From: Verrucomicrobiota bacterium
GTDB lineage: Bacteria > Verrucomicrobiota > Verrucomicrobiia > Limisphaerales > JACPZS01
Direction: 5' to 3'
Assembly: GCA_016195385.1 (NCBI GenBank)
Contig: JACPZS010000196.1
Span: 1 to 32,677 of the forward strand
DNA: 32,677 bases
The translations under genes were made by a program, and so were the position numbers. The notes under the pieces are model-generated. The model made no database searches, was not told the DNA's origin, and was given only the letters and a program-made list of their open reading frames with translations. Below, one piece after another: positions 21,872 through 29,300 of the stretch (position 1 is the stretch's first letter; every line of letters starts with the position of its first letter).

Positions 21872-21893
21872 CTATGGGGTGTAACCCGACCAT
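21872..21893 (-). promoter_or_regulatory. Operator-like element, copy 1 (imperfect palindrome)
   Basis: CTATGGGGTGTAACCC followed by GACCAT. The left half is identical to the other copies, and the right half carries ACCC-N2-CCAT. It lies upstream of the LEA-like gene. No clear -10 box stands at the spacing seen in the other copies. Confidence 0.5.
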
Positions 21894-21969
21894 GCGTTGG
21901 AGAACGGATCGCCGCCGGCTCAACTCCTTGAACCTTAGTTCGCAGAATTCTTCAGTGAACGGGGCGCTT

Positions 21970-22986
21970 TCACCGGCTTCTTGGCCGCACGGCGATTTCA
22001 GATGACGGATGGAGGGACGGCGGGTTCGTCGCGTTCACGTATTTGCGCAGGAGCCAATGTCGTTGCATGGCTTCAATCAACCGCTCCAGTTCGCGCATCG
22101 AGGTGTGCGTTTGTTGGACCAGGCCCGGCAGGTCTTTCGTTTCGTTGGCCACCGCGTCGGTGATTTCCGGCAGGCGTGCTGTGCCGTTCTGAACGTTCAT
22201 CACCGCGACGTTCAGGTTCGTCACCACGCCCTGCAATTCGCCCATGGTTTCGTTGGCCCGCGCCAAGAGCCTTTGCGCCTCGTCGGCCAAAACGGTGTCG
22301 GTGATGAACTTGCCAGCGGTGCCTTTGCCCGCCACGATGCCAGCGGCCATGTTCTGCAAGCGCCCGGTGAGTTCATCCAGATGCTGCCGAGTTTCACCCA
22401 GATCCGCCCCTAGTTTGGTCCACGTATCTAGGCCGCTGTTGACTTTCTTCAACACCAGCATGGCTTCGTGGCGAACTTCCTCCACGGCCGCTTCCAGCGC
22501 GCTATGAAACTGCTCGTTGCAGACGATGGAAGCATTTTTTTCCGGCAACGGTTTGCCCTGCCCGCGCGTGATCTCAAAAAATGAATCCCCCGCCACGCCG
22601 AATTTCTTTTTGACGACCGCTGATGAGTCCGCGCGAACGAACAGGAAAAAATCGTGGCGGATGTTTGCCTGAGCTTCCATGCGGCCAGTTTCATCGACAT
22701 CCAGGGCAGAAACTGATCCGACGAGTGTGCCCAGAAAATAAACCTCGGAGCCTTGCCGGATTCCCGCCGCCCCGGCCTCGGGCAAAACAATCCGCAGGGT
22801 GACATTGCCTTTGAACCAGCGCTGGCTGCGACCGGTCCATACCACGGCGGCAATCAGCATGGCGACAATGACGAGCACGAACGTGCCGGTGATTTCATTG
22901 ACGTGTCGTAATTTGAAGCGCGTTTCCAGCCGTGGGGCTCGCCCTTCGGGGCTTGAAGGTTCAGAGATGACAGGCTTTTCGTTCAT
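21970..22986 (-). CDS. MlaD/MCE-family lipid-transport protein
   Basis: A 338-residue protein with a single N-terminal membrane helix (GTFVLVIVAMLIAAVVW, about 34-50) followed by an MCE domain (VTLRIVLPEAGAAGIRQGSE, VYFLGTLVGSVSALDVDE, VAGDSFFEITRG) and a long helical tail (about 170-300) able to form a coiled-coil tube. MCE proteins form hexameric rings that shuttle phospholipids across the periplasm. ATG 22986 is chosen: longer readings run into the permease gene. It begins 2 bp after the MlaE stop. The MCE domain looks somewhat divergent from E. coli MlaD. Confidence 0.85.
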   Translation of the reverse strand: MNEKPVISEPSSPEGRAPRLETRFKLRHVNEITGTFVLVIVAMLIAAVVWTGRSQRWFKGNVTLRIVLPEAGAAGIRQGSEVYFLGTLVGSVSALDVDETGRMEAQANIRHDFFLFVRADSSAVVKKKFGVAGDSFFEITRGQGKPLPEKNASIVCNEQFHSALEAAVEEVRHEAMLVLKKVNSGLDTWTKLGADLGETRQHLDELTGRLQNMAAGIVAGKGTAGKFITDTVLADEAQRLLARANETMGELQGVVTNLNVAVMNVQNGTARLPEITDAVANETKDLPGLVQQTHTSMRELERLIEAMQRHWLLRKYVNATNPPSLHPSSEIAVRPRSR

Positions 22987-22988
22987 CG

Positions 22989-23837
22989 TCAGAGGTAAGT
23001 CAGCAGCGACACCACGGCGGAAATGACAAACAGTCCCGCGACGCAGCGGGTAAGCGCCCGTTGCGTGGCCTGCGGAATTTCCGCGACCGACCCGGCGACG
23101 CTCAACCCACCGATACAACAGGACACGCTTGCGAACAGAGCGGGCAGAATGCTTTTGGCAAGGATGTTGAGAACGTCTTTGGGCTGAAACGCCCTCGACA
23201 CGGTATCCGCAAATAAGAACAAATCTCGACCACCCTTTCCCGTCCAGGCCGCGAACAGGAAGCCGCTCGCAAAAGCGACGAGAATGAAAGCAATCGTCAA
23301 GCAAAACGTGGACACTGCCACACCCAGCACCCGTGGCATGACGAGATGCAGGAACGGATCGCCGCCCCTGGCTTCCAGCTCACATACCTCCCCGTTGATT
23401 TTGAGCACACCCAGTTCAGTCGTCATCGCGCTGCCGCTGCGAACAATGATCACGAGATTGATCAACACCGGCCCCAGCTCACGCGCCACGACGGTTACCA
23501 GCAGTGGCCCGAGCAGTTGGGACTGCCCCGCTTCACCGATCCAGAAGGAAAGCTGCACCACCACCGTGATGCCGACGAACGCCGCCACCGCACAAACAAA
23601 CCCGACCGGTTCGACGCCAATGGCCAGGATCTGCCGCGCGAAACCATTTCGCGCCGTGCGCGTCCAGTATTGCGAGCGTACGCAGAAGCAAAGCACCGTC
23701 CCGATTATCGCCGCCGCATGTCGCAACTCGTCCCATTGCCCCCAAACTGTCGCCCCCAATCTGCCAGTCATCCGCCTGGTTGGATTCCGAATCTCGCTGC
23801 CTTTGGGATAATTCTCGAAGTGGAGCGCGGTTTTCAT
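22989..23837 (-). CDS. MlaE-family ABC permease
   Basis: A 282-residue inner-membrane permease of MCE systems. Several hydrophobic helices and the signature VARELGPVLINLVIIVRSGSA with LGVLKINGEVCELEA identify the MlaE family; the end (CVAGLFVISAVVSLLTYL) is typical. It should pair with an ATPase (MlaF) and the MCE protein encoded next. No ATPase gene is present in this window, so it must be elsewhere in the genome or be missing. ATG 23837 has AGGAAG about 10 bp upstream; a GTG/ATG at 23897 would overlap the end region of the entericidin gene only slightly and adds an implausible Cys-rich start. Confidence 0.88.
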   Translation of the reverse strand: MKTALHFENYPKGSEIRNPTRRMTGRLGATVWGQWDELRHAAAIIGTVLCFCVRSQYWTRTARNGFARQILAIGVEPVGFVCAVAAFVGITVVVQLSFWIGEAGQSQLLGPLLVTVVARELGPVLINLVIIVRSGSAMTTELGVLKINGEVCELEARGGDPFLHLVMPRVLGVAVSTFCLTIAFILVAFASGFLFAAWTGKGGRDLFLFADTVSRAFQPKDVLNILAKSILPALFASVSCCIGGLSVAGSVAEIPQATQRALTRCVAGLFVISAVVSLLTYL

Positions 23838-23910
23838 CTGCCACTCACTTCCTGCCGTGAAGCAAAGTGCAAAGCCACAAACCACGCACTCGCTCAAGCA
23901 GGCGTCGGGG

Positions 23911-24054
23911 TCACTTGGTGCCCCTTTGAATGGCGTCGCCGGTCTTGGTGACGTCCTTTCCGAAGCCGTGCGCCGTGTTGCAGCCGATGCCGCCGACAGC
24001 CAGAAAACCGGTTGCTAGTAGCACCAGCGAGAGACGTTTGAGCAATGTAATCAT
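23911..24054 (-). CDS. Entericidin A/B-family lipoprotein
   Basis: A 47-residue lipoprotein precursor (MITLLKRLSLVLLATGFLAV, GGIGC) with lipobox GIGC and the mature family signature CNTAHGFGKDVTKTGDAIQR. Entericidins are small stationary-phase or stress-induced envelope lipoproteins, in E. coli described as an antidote/toxin pair controlled by sigma S; here there is a single gene, so that role cannot be assumed. The permease gene mlaE starts 73 bp downstream on the same strand, so it probably heads the mlaE-mlaD transcript. A perfect palindrome lies 46-66 bp upstream. Confidence 0.88.
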   Translation of the reverse strand: MITLLKRLSLVLLATGFLAVGGIGCNTAHGFGKDVTKTGDAIQRGTK

Positions 24055-24072
24055 ATTAGTTTTCACACGGTC

Positions 24073-24078
24073 ACCATA
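24073..24078 (-). promoter_or_regulatory. Candidate -10 box of the entericidin-mlaED promoter
   Basis: TATGGT on the minus strand, 19 bp ahead of the start codon and 21 bp after the palindrome. No good -35 box is present; the palindrome occupies that region, as expected of an activator-dependent promoter. Confidence 0.4.
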
Positions 24079-24099
24079 AGCTGGAAAAGCTTGCGAGTG

Positions 24100-24120
24100 C
24101 TATGGGGTGTTTACCCCATC
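24100..24120 (-). promoter_or_regulatory. Operator-like palindrome, copy 2 (perfect)
   Basis: ATGGGGTGTTTACCCCAT is a perfect inverted repeat of 7 bases around a 4-base spacer (24102-24119). It is the best copy of an element found four times in this part of the window and is upstream of the entericidin gene. Confidence 0.8.
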
Positions 24121-24230
24121 TGAAAACCTGTGAAACCCGCTGCCTTTTCGACCCTCTTCTTTAAAATAGACCAGAACTCGCTCCATACAGGCACTGATCA
24201 TTTCCGGCAAAGTAAAGGTACTCACCCGGC

Positions 24231-24386
24231 TCAAAGTCTGCCCGTCAACACTAGGACGACAAGTATGAGCACCACCAAGCCCAGTCCGCCGGTCGGGCCA
24301 TACCCCCAACTTCGGCTGTGTGGCCAAGCCGGGAGCGCGCCGATCAAAAGCAGAATGAGCATAACCAATAGAATAGATCCTAACAT
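24231..24386 (-). CDS. DUF3309-family small membrane protein
   Basis: A 51-residue peptide: a first hydrophobic helix (GSILLVMLILLLIGALPAWP), the conserved polar middle HSRSWGYGPTGGLG, and a second helix (LVVLILVVLVLTGRL). The WGYGP-GG motif is diagnostic of DUF3309. The family is short, widespread and of unknown function, often next to stress peptides. GAAAG lies just before the ATG. A palindromic element and a TATCAT -10 box lie upstream. Confidence 0.9.
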   Translation of the reverse strand: MLGSILLVMLILLLIGALPAWPHSRSWGYGPTGGLGLVVLILVVLVLTGRL

Positions 24387-24455
24387 AGTATTACTTTCAT
24401 GTGCGATTGTGGCCCGGTTTTCCGTTTTGGAAGAGTCCGTTGTTTCGCATGCCTC

Positions 24456-24461
24456 ATGATA
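24456..24461 (-). promoter_or_regulatory. Candidate -10 box of the DUF3309 promoter
   Basis: TATCAT on the minus strand, 69 bp ahead of the start codon and 19 bp after the palindrome copy at 24481. Confidence 0.4.
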
Positions 24462-24480
24462 CGCGACAAAACCGCCTGCG

Positions 24481-24501
24481 CTATGGGGTGTTCACCTCAT
24501 G
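24481..24501 (-). promoter_or_regulatory. Operator-like palindrome, copy 3
   Basis: ATGGGGTGTTCACCTCAT (24483-24500): same left half and spacing as the perfect copy, one mismatch in the right half. It lies upstream of the DUF3309 gene. Confidence 0.7.
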
Positions 24502-24735
24502 GAGCTAAAGCAGGATCTAAATAATTGATCTTGGAAATCAACTTTCGCGCTTGTGCAATCAGTTGTCTTGTCGATCTCGCCCATGCACAAAATTACCCAA
24601 AATCTCGATGAGGAAAGCTCTACCGCTAGTGACAATAAAAACTTCAACTGCAATCATCGCTGGCAAAGTTAAGAGTTTAAAAAACAAGCGACAAGAATCA
24701 GCCCGGTGAATCCGTGGCTTCCCTTTGCCAATGGC
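24502..24735. other. Intergenic AT-rich gap with nothing recognised
   Basis: No gene, hairpin or repeat is recognised between the palindrome and the SUKH gene. The run from 24660 to 24735 contains no convincing terminator for the operon ending at 24736. Confidence 0.5.
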
Positions 24736-25248
24736 TCACACGTTTTTAGGCCGACTCGAATACCAAATCTTCCACCAATTCATTGGGGAGTCTTTTTTTT
24801 TGCGGCGCTCGATGGCCTTTTCCGCCTTCAGGCATCGGCCAACGAAATCGTTGATGTCGGCAGCCTCCTCGTATAATAGAGCCATCCTACGGTTGTGGGC
24901 AAAAACTGGAGAATTTGGCCGGAAGAGATCAATAAAATAGATTGTTCCTTCACCATCGCTACCTATGCAGAAGCTGTTCGACGGTTCTGTATGGGTTTGC
25001 GCAGCTTCCAGCAAGTTCTCGACGCCATTCATCAGCACAAACTCGGCAGTGAAGGAGTTGTGGGCGAACGGATACTCACTCATCACCTTCTGGTAGGTAT
25101 CCGGGAGAGTGATTTTCAGCCTGCGTTCGATAAAGTGAAGTTCAGTAGCAGACAGTTCTTCATCTACATACCGGCCACTCGGAATATTGCCGTTGCCGAT
25201 CAATTCTTCGATTACCTTGGCTACAGGACGACAGCGGCGAAGATTCAT
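24736..25248 (-). CDS. SMI1/KNR4 (SUKH) family protein
   Basis: A 170-residue protein. The pattern ELSATELHFIERRLKITLPD, then TYQKVMSEYPFAHNSF, then FCIGSDGEGTIYFIDL and VFAHNRRMALLYEEAADIND is that of SUKH domains. Many SUKH proteins are immunity proteins of polymorphic toxins; others have unrelated cellular roles. The C-terminus is strongly basic (AIERRKKKDSPMNWW). ATG 25248 is preferred over a GTG at 25260. It starts 8 bp after the DUF1573 gene and is probably in one operon with it and the giant repeat-protein gene. I see no toxin domain in that operon. Confidence 0.82.
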   Translation of the reverse strand: MNLRRCRPVAKVIEELIGNGNIPSGRYVDEELSATELHFIERRLKITLPDTYQKVMSEYPFAHNSFTAEFVLMNGVENLLEAAQTHTEPSNSFCIGSDGEGTIYFIDLFRPNSPVFAHNRRMALLYEEAADINDFVGRCLKAEKAIERRKKKDSPMNWWKIWYSSRPKNV

Positions 25249-25256
25249 AGTTCTAC

Positions 25257-26288
25257 TCACGGTTTGAACACATAGACAGTCAGCGGAATTTCAATCCTCG
25301 ATTGAGCGGCCACCGAAGTTTCAAACGAGACAATGCCGCTGACGCTGCTCGCCGGCACTTCATCGAGTCGGGCAACCAGTTCAAAGAGTTTGCCGTCCTC
25401 CTTTGGCACCAGTTCGACTTTGATGCCCTTGATCGTGCTTTGCAGATTCTTCAACTCAAGCATCTGGCCATTATCCGATCGAATTGTCACCCGCCGCGGA
25501 ATCAGTGCCTCCATGCCCTCTATCGGCGTTTCTGCCGCGTCGGTGACGCTCCAATAAAGCGCTTCAGCACTGAGCGAGACTTCACCCATGATTTGGCCGT
25601 AAACGTAGATGTTTGATGCGGGCGTGTTAGTCTGCCCGGCGGTATAAATTCGAACGTATTCGTTGAAGCGACGTGGTGGTCCATCCCGGCGAATGGCAAC
25701 GCGAATGCGCACGGTAGCCTCATCCGCCTGGGCGCTCGGCTCCACTGTAGCCGTGATCCAGGGCTTGGAGGCCTCCAGCCTGGCAATCCGCAACAGTTTT
25801 CCGTCAGTGCGGGTATAGGTGGCGAATTCGGTGGTCTCTTTCGTCCCAAGCGGCAGATTGGCAACAAGTGTAATCGGGTTGAGATCGAAGAGCGGCGTGT
25901 AATGAACTTTGGCGGTGAGAAAAACTACTGGAGTCTGCGGATCGTTGGAGCGGACCGCGATGTGTTTCTCCACCGTTGCCCGGTTAGAGCCAAGATTCAC
26001 GGTGAAGGGCAACTCGCCAGTTTCGCCAGGCTGGAGCGTGTCCGGCTTTAACTCGCTGACCGTGCACCCGCGGGATGTCCTGGGCGGCTCGAGTTTGAGA
26101 ATACCGTCGCCGACGTTCTTGAACTTGAAAACGCCGGAGACAGTTGCGACCTGCGAAATCTTGCCAAAGTCATAGATCGTCTGGCTGAACTGGATTTTGG
26201 ATGTGCCCTCCACTTGAGCCGCAACGCACATTGCGCGCACCCATAATACTACAGCAAAAAGTATTGGCGTCTTTTTCATAAGTGCCAT
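25257..26288 (-). CDS. Secreted DUF1573 domain protein
   Basis: A 343-residue protein with signal peptide (MALMKKTPILFAVVLWVRAM, cleavage near CVAAQ) and an N-terminal DUF1573/ASH-like Ig domain: IYDFGKISQVATVSGVFKFK, then VGDGILKLEPPRTSRGCTV and LQPGETGELPFTV. The C-terminal 200 residues are further beta-sandwich sequence. The domain is common in secreted proteins of Verrucomicrobiota and Bacteroidota; its function is unknown. ATG 26288 has AAGGAA 4 bp upstream. It follows the giant gene after 70 bp. Confidence 0.85.
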   Translation of the reverse strand: MALMKKTPILFAVVLWVRAMCVAAQVEGTSKIQFSQTIYDFGKISQVATVSGVFKFKNVGDGILKLEPPRTSRGCTVSELKPDTLQPGETGELPFTVNLGSNRATVEKHIAVRSNDPQTPVVFLTAKVHYTPLFDLNPITLVANLPLGTKETTEFATYTRTDGKLLRIARLEASKPWITATVEPSAQADEATVRIRVAIRRDGPPRRFNEYVRIYTAGQTNTPASNIYVYGQIMGEVSLSAEALYWSVTDAAETPIEGMEALIPRRVTIRSDNGQMLELKNLQSTIKGIKVELVPKEDGKLFELVARLDEVPASSVSGIVSFETSVAAQSRIEIPLTVYVFKP

Positions 26289-26358
26289 TGTTTCCTTCTG
26301 TCGAAAACCCAGCCAAAGAAACTCTTCTTCGGCTGGGATGATTTCCCCAGAGTTGGGT

Positions 26359-29300
26359 TTATTCTTGGACAACCATAATCCGATAAAAGCGTTGCTGAAT
26401 TGATCCCATAGAGTCGTTTTTAGAAGCGGTGGCACCGCTGGCAGTCACATTACCAGGAAGATTAATCCAGGCATCCCGTGCGCCGCCTTTGCTTTGGAGA
26501 CAATAAGTAGTCCCAGGTGTGGCCGTCCAAGAGACCGTCGCCATGCCATTGGCAAGGGTCACCGAGGTAATCATGGGGGTGTTTAACTGGATCGGCCCGG
26601 AACAATTGGCCGTGGCGGAAATGGTTCGTGCCTGGCAAGTGTCCATGCCGCGGGCCGTGACGGTGTCGGCCGCTGGATCGGTACCGGCCACGACTGTGTA
26701 ACTGCCGGTGAATTCTTCTGATTCGCCCGGAGCCAGTTCAATCGGTCCCAGCAACGCCGTATTGGGATTCGGCTGATTGCTGAACACGAAGACGTTTGTT
26801 AAGACCACGTCCCCGGTATTGCTCACCAAGCCGGTGAATACATACAATCCGCCCACGGAAACCGGCGTCGTCGGGCATACGCGAGTGACGGTGATGCGTG
26901 GCGTAGTGAGCAGAGGGCAAATGACGGTTGCGGTGGCGACCACGTTGCTGCCAGAACAACGGTCCTGTCCGCGTACCGAGACCGTGTCCATGGTCGTGCA
27001 GCAATTGAGCGCCACGATATAGCTGCCGGTGAAATCCTTTCTTTCGCCTGGCGCGAGGGAGATTGGGCCGATTACCGGAGTGTTGTGGGCCGGTTGGTCA
27101 ATCACGACAAAAACGTTGTTCAGCGTCCCATCGCCTGAATTGATGACCGTGCCAGTGTAAGTGTGAGTGCCGCCGGGTGGTGTTGGTTGCGCCGGGCAGT
27201 TCTGGATAACGGCAATACGCGGAGTGGTCATGATCGGGCAGGTGGTCGTCACACTGCTCACGACGGGGGCGGCCGTGCATGAGTCTAAACCTCGAGCGGT
27301 AACGGTGTCCGTGCCGCAGAAATCTTCCGCAAGAATGTACGTAGCATAATAGTCAACGAATTCGCCCGCCGCCAAAGTTATCGGGCCTAGTATGGGTAAA
27401 CCGGTGCCGGATCTGTCGTTTTCGACGGTCACGTTGATGAGGGCGATGTTGCCGGCGTTACTGACGGTTCCGCTGTAGTGCAACAATTCTCCGGGCAGAT
27501 TCCAATTCAGCGTGCCCGGTTGATCGAATTTTGGCGGGCACACTTTGGTTACGACGATCTTCGGTAGCGTGAGCAACGGGCAAGTACGAGTGGCCGTGTC
27601 AGCAACGGCGACGCCGGTGCATACGTCACGACCGCTGGCGGTGACGGTGCTGGAATCGACGCAACAATCTGTGTGCGTCACGTAGCTGCCGGTGAAGGTA
27701 GCCGTGGCACCCGGTGCCAGGGACGCCGCGGTGAAGATCGGTGTGCTCCCGCTGCGGTCATTGATTACGACGATATTATTCAGTGTGACATTGCCTGTAT
27801 TTATCACAGTGCCGGTGTAGTTGAGAGTTCCTCCGGGCAGCACGGCGGTGGTGGAACATACCTGCGTTACTTGGATACCGGGTGCCGTGACCAACGTGCA
27901 TGTGCTTGTGGTCGTGGCTGCGACCCGACTGCCGGTGCAAGTATCGTTCCCGTTTGCCGTCAGTGAAGAAGTGAATGTGCAATTGCCGTTAGCGGGAACT
28001 AAGTAACTCACTGTGAAGTTGGCGATGGTGCCCGGAGCCAGCGTTGCGATAGTAAAGACTGGCGTGGATGAGTCGGTGGTGGTGGCCTGGCCCGCTAGCG
28101 CAAGGATTTCCGCAGCGCTCAAAGCCCGATTGTAGAGCCGCACTTCGTCGATGATTCCATTGAAAAACCTATCCGCGCCCCCATCCCGCGCGCCGATTGT
28201 CCATTGCGCGTTGACTGGCACAGCGCCAATTCCGGCGACCGTGTTCAATGCCACGCCATTGCGATAGATTGTCCATGCCGAACCGTCATATACTCCGGCC
28301 AAGTGTACAAAAATCCCAAGATCACTGCTTGGTATAGCCGCCGAGGCAGTGGGCTGAACCGCGTTGTTCCAGGTGCCCACTTCATATTGCCCGTCATTGA
28401 TGCGCAAATAGACGGAGGCGTTTTGATCAGGCGCTTTGGTGTAGCCGTGCGCCAGGATGTTTTGCTTGCCTGCCATGGATTGCGGATTGACCCAGGCCGA
28501 CATCGTGATTGGGCCGGTGATATCCAGGCTGGCGGTGTTGGGAATACTGACTGACGTATTCACACCATTGAAACTCAGGGCGTTGCCCGATTGTCCAGCG
28601 ACGCGCGACGCGTTGATGATGCTACCGTTGTTCCCGAAGCCAGAGCTGTCGCCGGCGCCGCCGCCGTTTGCTTCATCCAAGGCCCAATAACCCACCAAGC
28701 CAGCCGTGCTGGGTGCCCCAGGGCCGGTGTTGAGCGCGGACTGAGAACCGAAGACGACCACGTTGCTAAGAGTGATGTTGCCCGCGTTTTTGACGCTGCC
28801 GGTGTAAGTGACAATGCCACCGGGACCTACTAGGTTGACGGGGCAATTCTGCGTGAGAGCGAGCAGTGGTGTCGTCACCAACGGGCAAGTCGTGGACTTA
28901 CTGTCGGTAACAACGGCCGCAGTGCAGGCATCGCTGCCACTGGCGGTCACGGCGCTTGTGACGGAGCAGGCATCGGCTGGCGCGGTGAAGCTCGCCGTAA
29001 AGTTGACGGAGGCTCCCGGCGCCAGACTCGGCAAGGTCAACACGGTACTGGGTGAAGCCTGTAGGTCGATAACCGTCACGTTATTCAAAGTGATGTTGCC
29101 GGGATTGCTGACCGTGCCCGTGTAGGTAATCAAGCCACCGGGGGCGACCGCCAGGGCCGGGCAGGCCAGGGTAATTGCAATGCCCGGAGTAGTGGTGATG
29201 GGGCAAGTGCCCGAAGCGATGTTGGTAACGATGTTGGCGGAGCAAATGTCCCGCCCAGTAGCCGTGACATTGACGATAACCGAGCAGGCGTTAAGAGGAA

